DNA of 64,000 nt, taken from the NCBI RefSeq assembly GCF_040939455.1, contig NC_134117.1:22313501-22377500 (forward strand). Direction: 5' to 3'. Each line of letters opens with the position of its first letter. Position 1 is the stretch's first letter. Made by a program: the position numbers and the translations under genes. Shown here in pieces: positions 33,613 to 44,600 of this stretch. The notes beneath the pieces were generated by a model, which was not told where the DNA came from, ran no database searches, and saw only the letters and a program-made list of their open reading frames with translations. The stretch comes from Microcebus murinus (Eukaryota > Chordata > Mammalia > Primates > Cheirogaleidae).

Positions 33613-33788
33613 GAGATGCCTTGGAAACAGGGACTTTGAATCACGCAGACCTGGTTTAAATCCCAGCTCCACTACTTTCAAGCCACATTACCTTCCCTTT
33701 CCTAAGTCTCAGTTTCCCTGTCTATGAAATGGGAACAAGAACATCTTCAATGTAGGTCTGATGTGAGCATTAAATGAAGAAAAAAAAA
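33613..33788 (+). repeat. MIR SINE
   Basis: 'gcagacctggtttaaatccc', 'agctccactactttcaagcc', 'cctaagtctcagtttccctg', 'tctatgaaatgggaacaaga', 'gagcattaaatgaag' follow the sense MIR order with its B-box region included. Confidence 0.75.
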
Positions 33789-34004
33789 TATGGATGTGCC
33801 AAATGTATACCTTTAGCCCTGACCTCTCTCTCCGCTGAGCTCCAACTTATAAATCTGGCTGCCCGCTGGGCCTCTGCAGGCAGGAACGGGTAGCATCACA
33901 CACCCACCAGGGACAAAGGAGACACCAATCCTGTCCCCCAGCCTGGCCCTGCCACACCCCTTCTCCTCCTGCTCAGTCTCACCACCATCCAGCCAGGTGC
34001 CAAA

Positions 34005-34415
34005 CCCCAAACCTGAGGGTCATCCTTGATTCCCCCTTTCTCACGTGGCTGGTGTCAGTCCACCAGGGTGTCCCGCCAGTTCTAACTCCAGCAGATGTTC
34101 TAAGTGTGTCGTCTTCTCTCCACCCCCACCGATGGCACCCTGGGCCTTCTGGACCCTGCAATAGCCTCTCTACCACGTCCACGCTCGCGCCCCATGGGCA
34201 GGTCCTCAGAGCATCGATGTAAGACAGGCTACACCAGCCCCTGGCTTGGAAGTCTCCAGTGGCCCCCCCCCCATGGCACTTGGAATAAAACCCAGACCCC
34301 TTCCATGGTCTGCACTGCCCTGCTGAGGTCCTGCTAAGCAGCAGCCTACCTTCCGGACGTGTCCTGCCACACAGTTTGTGAACAACTGATTGAACGAATG
34401 CCTGCTTAATGTTCC
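34005..34415 (+). repeat. L2 LINE 3' region
   Basis: 'gggtcatccttgattccccc', 'cttctctccacccccaccga', 'aagtctccagtggccccccc', 'tggaataaaacccagacccc' and 'gtctgcactgccctgctgag' follow the L2 consensus between the ORF2 end and UTR. The 185-codon minus-strand frame over 33,979-34,536 lies antisense to this L2 and is not a gene. Confidence 0.65.
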
Positions 34416-34710
34416 TTAGTCCCCATCTTCCTTTGCTTCTTAAAGAAAAATGAAAACATTCATGTGGTGCCTCATGGTTGTTTTGATAGTGATCAGAAAC
34501 GTACCCCTTCCCCACTGCACTTCCCCACCTCCCCAACCAATGGAAAAATTAGGGGTGTCCCCTCTGCCATCTAGTCACAATTTTCTACCTAGGGCTTAAG
34601 CTTTGCCTTCCAACATCACCGCTTCTTCTAGTTCACACTGTTTTCTTTCAGCGTCTGCTGCACGCACGGCAGGGAGCAGGCAGCGCCAGGCAGAGGAATG
34701 GAAACTCTTT
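34416..34710. other. Unassigned sequence
   Basis: Nothing recognised upstream of the CTCF-like site. Confidence 0.45.
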
Positions 34711-34725
34711 GGTGCCCCCTCGCGG
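34711..34725 (-). promoter_or_regulatory. CTCF-like binding motif
   Basis: On the minus strand the sequence reads CCGCGAGGGGGCACC, agreeing closely with the CTCF core as I remember it (CC-A/G-C/G-C/T-AG-A/G-GGGC-A/G-C/G-C/T). The motif contains two CpGs, so binding could depend on methylation. CTCF organises chromatin loops and insulators. Occupancy cannot be inferred from sequence alone, and a site in isolation says nothing about function. Confidence 0.45.
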
Positions 34726-35760
34726 CATGTCTGGGTAGCGGGCGGAGCAAAGCTTCCTTTTCGCAGCTCTGGGGGGCTGCTCTGGATCCACACAGGGGGG
34801 CCTGAAGCTGGAAAGAGAAGTACTCTCAGGTGCAATCTCAGGAACACACGTCCACCACCCCGAGGGAGAGGAGTCCAGATTAAAGTGCAACTCCTCTAAG
34901 CCTCAGATTCCTGCTTGCTCTTACATAAGAAGTAGACTGCTTCCTGACAGCCATCCCACAGTGAGGGTGCCAAGGAGCTGCTATGACATCATCTGTACTT
35001 TTCTTGTTGCTTTAAAAAAAAAAAGAGAGAGTATTCTAGTACTCACTCTTGATGAATTCTATGATGCTTCTCCCCCCCCCTCCACCCTTGCCTGTGCAGA
35101 CGAGCTTTCTGGAATCGCCGAATGAGTCAGGCAGAATGGGAGAGAGGAGGTACTTGAAATACTGTGTCTGACGAAGAGGTTCCCATATGCTACCATCATC
35201 AGACAAAAATGGCACCAGAGAAAATGTCAGCGACAAGACTGCAAGTGGTGAAGCAGAGAGGTGGGTGTTGCCATCTTCCCCAGGTACACTCAAGGGCAGG
35301 TGCTGGGTTCTGGCATTTGCAAAGAAACGGTGCCCAGGTGAAAAGTCACATGTCTGCGATTAAGAGAACTAGCCCTCGTTCCCTGTGTTGCCAGCCCTTT
35401 CAGAGTCCCTGCCTTAAAGACAGACATCCTTGCACCCGGAGCCTATTGTGCATGAATGAGTTAATAAATGAATGAATAAACTTTATTTTGAGGAAATGTC
35501 TGCAGTGGCTACTGCCTCTGGCTCTGAAGCTGCTTGCCTCCTAGGCCTGCGCGAGCCCAGGGACACTGCTCCTGTCCCCTTAGCATTTCTACATCTCTTA
35601 CTGTGAATAGAGTTAAAAAAGGAACATGGCTAATTTTGCCATAAATTCCTGGAGTCCTGACATCCACAGCTAATGTTTCATTGTCTGCCTGTCACATTGT
35701 CTTAGTCTGATTAGAGAAAATCTGCCTAATTCTAACAGTGAAAGTGGACAACTTTTTCCT
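34726..35760. other. Unassigned sequence
   Basis: No gene or repeat family recognised. Contains a (A)n(GA)n stretch near 35,012-35,032 and a C-run at 35,072-35,081. Confidence 0.45.
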
Positions 35761-35764
35761 CCAA

Positions 35765-35985
35765 ATCAGTAGTTCTCAACTCTGGCTGAATAGTAGAATA
35801 AGCCAGGAAGCTTGTACACACGCACGCGCGCGCGCGCGCACACACACACGCTCACTCACCCACCCCAATACCTGGGCCCCATTCAGACCGATTGAGTTAA
35901 AATCTCTAGGGATCATGGCCTGGGCATCAGAATTTTTTTAAAGCTTCCCCAGCTTGTTCTAACGTGCATCCAGGGTTAAAAACCA
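35765..35985 (+). mobile_element. MER5A-type MITE (hAT-Charlie) with internal repeat expansion
   Basis: Terminal inverted repeats are visible: left 'cagtagttctcaactctggc' and right 'ccagggttaaaaaccactg', reverse complementary with mismatches. Inside, 'aataagccaggaagcttgta' and 'acctgggccccattcagacc', 'gcctgggcatcagaattttt', 'aaagcttccccagcttgttc' follow MER5A. A CA/CG array (35,815-35,850) interrupts the left half, replacing a short A-rich stretch of the consensus. Non-autonomous; no transposase. Confidence 0.8.
35815..35850 (+). repeat. (CA)n(CG)n(CA)n alternating purine-pyrimidine array
   Basis: The core (about 35,825-35,839) is an uninterrupted CG alternation of about seven units flanked by CA repeats. 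It is a strong Z-DNA-forming candidate and CpG-dense in an otherwise CpG-poor region. Confidence 0.95.
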
Positions 35986-35989
35986 CTGC

Positions 35990-37840
35990 CATGAACAAGC
36001 TGGCCTTTGCCCAGAGAGCACAGATTCACCAATTATGAATGAAACAAAAGCAAGATTTTATGTTGCCTTTCAAGCACCCTCAGGCCCAGATCAGGAAGAA
36101 AGGCAGGATCTCAAGCCCAAGGGTGATGAAGAATTCCAGTGTTCACTGCTGGGAAACCTCACTAATTTATGGCCAAGGAGAGGCTGGGGCCCCAAGGAGT
36201 TGGATCTGCCTTCACAAGGTTGAGCAGAGACAGCAAGTTGGGAGCAGGTGCCAGCAGAAGTGATGGCATCAGCAGACTTCATTGTGGTCATGCCAGAACG
36301 GCATGGCATGGAGAGAGTGCCATGGTGATGGGGAAGGGGAGTGGTAGTGTAGGGACACTAACTGGTGGCACTAACTGTGTGGAAACCAGGCTTACAGTAG
36401 CCAGACATTCAGGGGAACGCTGCCTGTGCATAAGGAACCCACCATTCATTTTAAATTATGCTTTCCAAAGCCACTCATATATTTCAAATGCGGCACGTGA
36501 ACCTAAATTCAATCTGCTACATTGTAATTTCTTGCTTTTAATTTAAAGCCTCAAGGCTTTAACTAATTTAAGGGACAATCTGGTGGTAAAAAAGAGACCA
36601 TCTTCTTATAAAAAATCTCATTAGCATAAGGTACTGCTCCCCAAATTTGGAGCACAATTGAGACGTTCTAAATCTTATCTGCACTTTAGGAGCCTTTCAA
36701 GCTATCCACCTGAGCCATGTGAAATAAAATGAAGTCCATCTACCATGTAGCAAAAATCGTGACCAAGTCCATCTCTTCTATTTTCCACCACACCGTTTGT
36801 TCATTTAAAATCTCTGCGCTCTTTAACATTCGATGGCTGCCTTTGAAATTGCAGAATAAACATGAGCACGATTCATCACTTCGCTGTGTTCAGTGAGCTA
36901 GCAGTCACCCTGATGGCTCTCAGAGCACAGCAGCCATCGGTTCATCAGCAAGCCCCAAGCTGAGATCAGAAGTCCCACCCCAGGCTCAGGGTACCAATCG
37001 CTCGTCGCTGATGGACAGAGGGGCTGACAGACTGGTCCCCTGCATCTGATGGGAACAGGTGGGAGAGAGCCACGTGGCAGGGCTTGCAGCCCTGACAGGA
37101 CAGGGGGACACTGGCCCAAAGGGAGAGAGAGCAGCCCGGCATTTCTCTTGATCACATCAGCAAGATCCCAGCAAGTGTTCTGAGCTTGACAAACACCCTG
37201 GGGTGTCCCACACAAGGCAAACCCTTCCCAGGGACTTCCGTCCGTAGCCCAAAGTACGTTACAGCCACCAACACTGACTCTTGCAGAGCTCATCTCTGGG
37301 GCCTGCTGCAAAATAGCCTGTTTCCAAAAAGCCTTCCTTCCTTTTGCCTCGCCCTCAACCCCCATCCTCACCTACTCCCCCCTCTGTGCATGCCACATCG
37401 CAGACACTCAGTAAACATTGGCAGTAAAGATCCCAAATACCAAATCGAAAACAACCCTCCATGAGAAAGCTAACCCATAGGACAGAAAGAAATCCAGGAT
37501 ATAGTCTCTTCTTTTATGAGAATTTTTGTTCAGAACTCTTTCACCCATTATAAGCTCTCAATTTTAAACAATCTTAAACTCCCTAAAGAGTGAAGGAAAC
37601 AGAAGGTGCTGCTGGAAACATTGTCGCTGCAAGGCTGGATGGCCCTGAGGCCCCAGGAAAGGAAAAGGAGCGGGCTGCAGTGGAAACCTGTAGGCCCAGA
37701 CGACCCAGGGCATTGGCGCGGGAGGGAGGGTGGGCTGTGCCTTGACCCACGTCCCTGCAGGGCGACGCGCTGGGCTCAGCCCTGGATGGAGAGATTGCAG
37801 ACTGAGTGAGGTCTTGGCAGAGACTCAGGATGAAACTGCT
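35990..37840. other. Unassigned unique sequence
   Basis: About 1.8 kb with no recognised repeat, exon or RNA. The minus frame 36,898-37,371 (157 codons) has no domain and overlaps open plus-strand frames. CpG is locally raised around 37,690-37,780. Confidence 0.45.
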
Positions 37841-37945
37841 CGGTTATTCACTGAACCAACGCTTATTGAGAGCCTTCTGTATGTAAGTCATGGTGATTCC
37901 CTGGCTTTCAATGACTTCTACCAAAGAATGGGGTTTGCTTAAGAA
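37841..37945 (+). repeat. Ancient interspersed repeat start (probable L1M 3'UTR)
   Basis: 'ttcactgaaccaacgcttat', 'tgagagccttctgtatgtaa' resembles 'cattcaacaaatatttattg, agcacctactatgtgcc', the start of the old repeat described at 38,050. Confidence 0.35.
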
Positions 37946-38047
37946 ATCTCTAAGACTCCTTAACACGCCTGGGAATGGGGCTACAAGGGTGAATAGGAGA
38001 TGGTCTCTACTGTGAAAGAACTGACTTGGAGACGGAAAAGAGAGGCA

Positions 38048-38650
38048 TTTGCTTATTCATTCAATAAAGTGCCTACTGCGTGTCTTCTATGTGCCAGGCA
38101 CAAAAATAGACATGGTTTCCATCTGCATGGAATTTAGAATCTAGGGAGAGACACGCAGGAATCAACCAATCACAGGACGAATGTGAAAAGGCCTTGAGGT
38201 GAACACAGAGAGGGAGAGGGACCGGGGGAGAGGCGCCGAGGCTGGGGCGGGGCCTGGTCAGGCGCCAGTGGAAGCTCAGGCTGGGGACACAGGAATTAAG
38301 TCTGAAGGATGAAATGGGGACAGCGTGGGGAAGGGCCGACGAGACCGTGTTCCCGGCAGTGCGAACGTGTGTGTGATGCCCACTGCGAGGAGGAGACACA
38401 GAAGCAGGTCAGGGTGGCTGGAACTGGGCACCGCGAGGAGGGTCTGCCAGTGAGCTCCAGACCCCACAGAACCTCAGAGGCCTTTTAAAAGCAGTTTGGG
38501 ATTTTTTTTTTTCCTAAGCAAATAAAATTAGGGTTTTATTGGGGGGAAGACAGGGGTAATCTAATCAGACCTATTTTTAGAAGAGATTGCTCTGCTGCTG
38601 GGAGCGTGGGTGGGAAGAGGCCACAGTGGCATGGGCCAGCCAGACAGAGG
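38048..38650 (+). repeat. Ancient interspersed repeat, long copy (probable L1ME/L1M4 3'UTR)
   Basis: 'tattcattcaataaagtgcc', 'tgtcttctatgtgccaggca', 'tctagggagagacacgcagg', 'ggtctgccagtgagctcc' and 'aagagattgctctgctgctg', 'ggagcgtgggtgggaagagg' follow the phrase order of the widespread repeat (attcaacaaatatttactgag, actatgtgccaggcactgt ... gatcactctggctgctgtgtg). The copy is diverged and GC-rich in the middle ('gcgccgaggctggggcgggg'). Confidence 0.45.
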
Positions 38651-38755
38651 TTCTGTTTATGTGACCATTGAGTGGAGTTGGGAGCTTGGCTCTTCTGTAA
38701 TCACTGAAAGTGAAAATCACTCAAAATTAATATTATCCTTAAAAATACCTTTGAT

Positions 38756-38957
38756 AGGAGGAGATGAGACCAGATGAGGAATAAATAGGAGACCAGACCA
38801 GATGAGGAAGAGGAGACCAGACCAGAAGAGGAGACGAGACAGGATGCAGAACAGGAGATGAGACAGAGACCAGACGAGGAAGAGGAGACTAGACCGGAAG
38901 AGGAGACCAGACTAGACAGGACGAGGAAGAGGAGACCGGACTGGAAGAGGAAGAGAG
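38756..38957 (+). repeat. GA-rich minisatellite (about 20-bp irregular units)
   Basis: Around ten imperfect copies of a unit like 'gaggaagaggagaccagacc' occur in a row, with variants 'agatgaggaagaggagacc' and 'agaagaggagacgagacag'. Units differ by point changes and small indels, so this is an old or homogenising array. It is almost entirely purine on the plus strand apart from the 'acc' steps. The array ends where an antisense MIR begins. Confidence 0.9.
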
Positions 38958-39162
38958 TGCTAAGTTCTTAATATGCAATACCGCATTCAGACCTCATGAA
39001 CCATCCTATTAGATAGCTATTGTTCTTTACCTTGTTTACAGATGAGGAAACTAAGGCTTAGGGAAGTTATATAATCCACCCAAGGTAACACCTTAACTCA
39101 TGGAACTGAGAATCAAAACCAGGCCTGACTCCAGAGTCTCTGTTCTTAGCCATTATGCAAGC
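38958..39162 (-). repeat. MIR SINE, antisense
   Basis: 'aagttcttaatatgcaatac', 'cttgtttacagatgaggaaa', 'ctaaggcttagggaagttat', 'acccaaggtaacaccttaac', 'caggcctgactccagagtct', 'ctgttcttagccattatgc' follow nearly the full antisense MIR. Confidence 0.8.
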
Positions 39163-39716
39163 CAGACACCTTCTTTCTGCCTATATGGTTGTTCCCACGG
39201 CTTCCTCCAAAGGTCTCTTCAGGCTGGCCCTGGGGTTGAGCCACAGCTGCTATCCTGGTGATTTCCAACCCCAGATTTTATTTTTACTGTGGATGGGGAG
39301 AGGGGCACAGTCCTGGGCTGGAGGGCAGAAATTGGGCTTTACATAAGAGGGACAGTGAACTCTCAGCAGGCATCTCTTGCACTAGGCCTCGCTTGCCCCA
39401 CGGGTAACATGGGAAGAATAATCCTACTCCTGGTGCCTGCCAAAAATTACTCTTTTTTGAGATCATATATGGAAGAAACCTGCATAAAGGACTAGCTCTT
39501 ATTAGACTATGTACAGATCTAGTCCCCAATTAAATTCCAGACTTAATTCCAAAAAGTTCCCAGCAAACTTGGAAAACCTCCAAAGGATCCTCACACCTCC
39601 CTGACTTTGTTCATGCCTTTCCACATATCTGAAAGGCCTTCTCATCTTCATCTACCATATTCCCACCTATCCAAGAAAGGCTTCTTTCTTTTCCTTTGCC
39701 TCATCTATCAGTGGAA
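39163..39716. other. Unassigned sequence
   Basis: No gene or repeat family recognised. Confidence 0.45.
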
Positions 39717-40270
<554 letters not shown>

Positions 40271-40613
40271 ATCAAGAACCTTTAAGCACTAAGGAATAAA
40301 AAACCAAACTGCCTTTGATAACCATTACCAGTCAGTAGAATGACATCTCCCAACAAGCCCAGCCCAGCCAGCACTGGAATAGACAGCCGATTCTTTGTCA
40401 GAGCCCCTGACGGAGTCAGCTGTGGACAGGGGCAAGTTAAAAGAAGTAGATTAGACCAGCCAACTAGCTGGTCTTCAAACACTCGGTTCCCACCAGCACG
40501 GAAAGCCGCTCACACTCCTGGGAAGCTGCGGGAACTGAGGCTGAGCAGGGAAGAGCAGACTCAGATTCACACCTTTGATCTCCCACTCACTCCAGGGCAC
40601 ACCCTCCCTGAGT
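40271..40613. other. Unassigned sequence
   Basis: No gene or repeat recognised. Confidence 0.45.
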
Positions 40614-40990
40614 GTATTCATCTGCTTGGGCTGCCATAGTAAAATACCAAACTCGGTGGCCTCAATAACAGAAATTGATTCTCTTACATTCTGGGGCTTG
40701 AAAGTCTAAGATCAAGGTATCAGCAGGGTTTGTTTCTCCTGTTCTGGGCTTGCAGGTGGCCACCTTCTCGCTGTGTCCTCACATGGTCTTTTCTCTGTGT
40801 ACATGCCTCCTTGGTGTCTCCTTGTGTGCCCAAACTTCCTCTTCTTATAAGGACAACTGTCATATTGGATTAGAGCCCACCCTATGGGCCTCATTTTAAC
40901 CTAATCATCTCTTTAAAGGCCCTATATCCAAATACAGTCACATTCTGAAGTACAAGGCTTAGGGCTTCAACTTATGAATTTGGGGGAGAT
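40614..40990 (-). mobile_element. MLT1A-type LTR (ERVL-MaLR), antisense, near full length
   Basis: Read on the plus strand it is the reverse complement of MLT1A: 'cttgggctgccatagtaaaa', 'taccaaactcggtggcctca', 'ataacagaaattgattctct', 'gtctaagatcaaggtatcag', 'ccttctcgctgtgtcctcac', 'cttataaggacaactgtcat', 'tcatctctttaaaggcccta', 'gtcacattctgaagtacaag', 'cttatgaatttggggga'. No internal sequence adjoins, so a solo LTR. Confidence 0.85.
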
Positions 40991-41000
40991 AGATAAAAAT

Positions 41001-41066
41001 CTCTCCCTCCCCCTTTCCCCTTTCATCTCCCTCTCTCCCTCTCTCCCTCTCTCCCTCTCTCTCTCC
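41001..41066 (+). repeat. (CTCTCC)n polypyrimidine tract
   Basis: About 66 bp almost exclusively C and T, with CCCTCTCT units, directly following the antisense LTR end. Capable of triplex (H-DNA) formation. Confidence 0.9.
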
Positions 41067-41384
41067 AGCAGGTAGCATTGAATTTCCATAAGGTCGATGC
41101 ACATACCACAAACATGAGCTGTTTCAAGGTGCAAGATCCATGCTGTGTAGATGGCAGGTACAGTAACAGGCTCGAGTTGAGATAGTGAGCTCGCAGGGAA
41201 CAGAGAAAGTCCACTGGTAGGCACAATAGGAGGCGTGACTTCTGAGGGCATCTATGGACAGACACCTAGGACAGGAGCAGGCCTCCTAACAGAGAGGACA
41301 GTGCAAAGAGTGGACTTCTGGAGTGCTGGGTGTGAGCTAGAGTGGCTGCCAGCAGCAGAGCATTCACACCATGCAGGCAGAAGA
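41067..41384. other. Unassigned sequence
   Basis: No gene or repeat family recognised. Confidence 0.4.
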
Positions 41385-41530
41385 GATATTGGTCTGGAGG
41401 TGAAGTTGATCAGGTCAGACTTTGGAGGGCCTTCATGCCAGAACAAGGAGTCTAGACTTTGCCCTGTAGATGATGCGAATCCATTCAGAACTTTAGAGTC
41501 TAGGGACGGCACAGTGAGGGAGGGGAGGGA
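41385..41530 (+). repeat. Ancient interspersed repeat fragment (probable L1M 3'UTR)
   Basis: 'tttggagggccttcatgcca', 'gaacaaggagtctagacttt', 'gccctgtagatgatgcgaat' follow 'catgaagggccttgtatgcc', 'atgctaaggagtttggactt', 'tatcctgtaggcaatgggga'. Same family as 11,615 and 23,080. Confidence 0.5.
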
Positions 41531-42823
41531 ACTGTTAAGCCAATAGTCAATCAGAAATAACATAAGTTTGCAAATAGCTAGACATTGGGGTGACATAAGA
41601 CTTCCCGCAATGTTCTGCTCAAAGTCAAGGTCAGAAATAGCTATTATGATCTCAGTCTGAATACCCTGCCCCAAAATACCAGAACTGTCACATGACTCAC
41701 CAGCTTTAAGCCACTAATCAAAGTGCAAAAAACCGATCTCATGCCGACAAAAATCAATTTCTGTTTTGCCCTTTGCTTTACAAACGATCTGGATTTTCCA
41801 AGGGCAGTAGAAGAAATAAGGTAACTTTTCCAATAAGATTATTTCATGCAAGAAACAGTCTCCTTTTCAATAAATAGTTTTAAACCATTCTCCCTGGTTT
41901 CTGAATCACACTACTCTCTGAAGATATATAAATATCAGGTAGCAGTTTTATTTCCTGTGAGTGGGGAGCTTTGGTTTAATAAGGAGGCAAGAGGCAGGGT
42001 AATAGACTTTTGGAGATGAAGTAAGATCTATTAGATCATCTCGGCCATTTCGCTGGGGCTGCCCGAGATTGCTCCCAGCTGCATTGGCATATTCACTGCT
42101 GCTCTGGCTAGTCCAGTTTTAAATGATTTAAGGGTAATATATTAAGGACTCATGGCCAGCTATAAAGAGGTGCTTCTTCCTGAGACACTAGGCAGGTTTG
42201 GCTGTAACTGCAGGTGGAAGCTCATCCTAGCAGAGGTCGGAGGGCAGCCTACTGCCCTCAGGCAGTGCCACGCCAGGGCCACAGAGGTGATGTCCACCTG
42301 GACAGTGGTCACTGTCCAAGGAAAAGCACAACTGCCTTATGCATTTATCAAAACCTGAAAGCAACCATGGGCTGTGCTGCTGAAGTAAAGACCTGCATTC
42401 TTAATGTGACAGCACTCAGTACAGATGTGGTCATTCTGTTCCTTCTTAAAGCCGATTTGTGTACCAGGTGGGATGCAGATCTGCAGCCACTAGGCCCAGT
42501 CTCAGGATAACAGGGTGTAGTAGGGTGGGTGCAGGTGCCTCCTCCTGTTCCCCACTGAGCATGCATATTGCTCCCGCTGAGTCTGGGGGGAGCCATCCAT
42601 CACAAGCCTGGGGTCCCCAGAACCAGGAAGATCCCACGTCTCACACACTCCCACTCCACCTTAGGCCCACAAGGTCAAAATGCTCTGATTACATTTTAAC
42701 ATTTGCAAGCCCTGGTGGTATGGCCCAGGCTTAGAAATAGAGGAGAGGTCAAAAAGAAATGAGGTTACTCAACCAAGGGACTAGAGGCCATCAAGAGTTT
42801 CCTAACAAGTCTTGGAATTACAA
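41531..42823. other. Unassigned sequence
   Basis: About 1.3 kb with no recognised gene or repeat. The frames at 42,152-42,734 are open on both strands simultaneously. Confidence 0.45.
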
Positions 42824-42967
42824 TAATGATCACTAGATTTAGCAAACACTTATTACACACCAGACGCATACACAATTTCTCCTCTACTGGTAATATCCTT
42901 GAGTACTTACTATTATTATTCCTACTTTTACAGCTAGGGAAACTGAGGTTTAAGGCAGTTAATTCAC
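42824..42967 (-). repeat. MIR SINE, antisense
   Basis: 'agcaaacacttattacacac', 'cagacgcatacacaatttct', 'ttattattcctacttttaca', 'gctagggaaactgaggttta', 'aggcagttaattcacc' are the 3' half of an antisense MIR. Confidence 0.7.
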
Positions 42968-43624
42968 CCACCCTTATTTTGATAAACCTCTGCCCCACCC
43001 TCCCAAATAGCAGTGTTCAGACCCCTCATAGACTTGCCATCACAACTCCTCACTTGGGTCATTGTGGCATTGACAGCCCATGATATGTGCATACAGAAAG
43101 GCCTGGGCTCCCTGCTGTGGGATTTGTTTACTACAGGAGATATCAAACGTCTTTCACTAATTCCAATAAGGCCTTAATTATAATAACTATAGGAGAAGTT
43201 TCTTCCAGCCATAGTACCTGATATAGCTGCATGCCTACTGAACAATTAGTTTGTTTTTATCTTCAGACATTACAAAAATTCTACAACTATGATGTTTCCA
43301 TTTTTGCATTTGCAGCTAGGAAGCCTAGAGATGAATTTCTATCCCACCTCTAGCAAAGTGTGCACGACATTCTTCCATGCACTTGCCATATAACAAAAAT
43401 AGAAAACTGGCTTTGTTTTCTTTTCCTTTCATGCTTTCCCTCCTCCCACCCCACATTCCTCAGTTAAAATTATCTTTCTCTAATTAGCACATTATGCATT
43501 TTTGTAAGTCACAATGAGTAATTTTTTTTTTAAATGAAATGAGGTACAAATATGTTTTAAAACAGAGAAATACCTAGAGGGTGGCCACAGAGGTTTGTAT
43601 GCCTTGTGAAAATGCAAAAATTAT
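42968..43624. other. Unassigned sequence
   Basis: No gene or repeat family recognised. Confidence 0.45.
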
Positions 43625-43687
43625 CCAGCTGCACACTTATGAATTGTATATCTTTATGAATGTACATTATACTTCAATTTAAACATT
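43625..43687 (+). repeat. L1M terminal scrap
   Basis: 'ccagctgcacacttatgaat', 'tgtatatctttatgaatgta', 'cattatacttcaattt' match the last ~60 bp of an L1M element. Confidence 0.6.
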
Positions 43688-43689
43688 GA

Positions 43690-44600
43690 AGAAGCAAAAA
43701 TGGCTGGAGTGGGTAGCTCTACGAGCTCATCCCTCCACAGAAATATCAAAATATCAAGGAAAAACTGTCAGAATCACTTTGTCAGAATGCTGGAAAACAG
43801 TTCAAAGTTTATGGCAACAAAGTGAATGCTGAATCAAGAAAGAGTTAACTTTAAAGTGGAATAAAAGATTTGTGGCTTTTTACTTGCCCCTGCCCTCCCT
43901 TCTCCCCAGCTTGGCAGTGGTCTTGAAGACATTAGCCTGCATTCGCAGTATGAGGCCCTGGTCCTGACTTTGAAGGAGGAAAGCAGACCTTACTCACAAA
44001 GAATCATTTTGTCTGGGAACTACATGAAGGACTGATGCAAGGTGTTTGTCTTTGTTTAGCCTAACCTGGAACTCACTCAGGGTGGAAAAGGCAGTGGTCA
44101 CTTCTTTAAAACATTGTAAGACAAATGAAGAATGTGCAGCCATGTGGGACAAAAGATTACAATTGAGACATACATTAGAGTGCCTAAAGCCTGGGAAGAA
44201 AAGCTAGAGAAAGCTAGAAAAGCTAGAGAAAGAATTTCTCAGGGAAATTAGGACATTCAAAAGACCCATGCACACTGGGGATTTAAGAAAGCTACATGCA
44301 TGCCCAGGGCAAAATACATGCTAGAAAAGACATGAGAAGATGCTAAGCTTTTACTTATGGCTGATCTTTTAAGATTAGTGAAGGCAGATATTTAAGGTTA
44401 AGGCAAAATTTTAAATGGCCTGACTAAGCATTAAAGGAGTTCCCTAGTACAGAGCCAGTCTGCAAAGGCTAGGAGAGATTTTTTTTATTTGTTTCTTTTG
44501 CATCTCTTTCTCTTTCTCTATCTCCCACTTTTCTCCCCACTTCCCTACCCCCCATTTCTCTCCCTTCCTCCCTCTCTCCTTTTGGTTCCTGGCATTCAAA
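43690..44600 (+). other. Unassigned, possibly 5' part of the following L1M
   Basis: No gene recognised. The region precedes an L1M ORF1-type sequence and may be its 5'UTR, but I see no diagnostic match. Includes a local tandem array of 'aaagctagag' / 'aaagctagaa' at about 44,200-44,232 and a polypyrimidine tract at 44,495-44,582. Confidence 0.4.

Noticed and set aside
33979..34536. Minus-strand open frame of 185 codons.
   Set aside because: It is antisense to an L2 element (34,005-34,415), so its openness reflects repeat composition.
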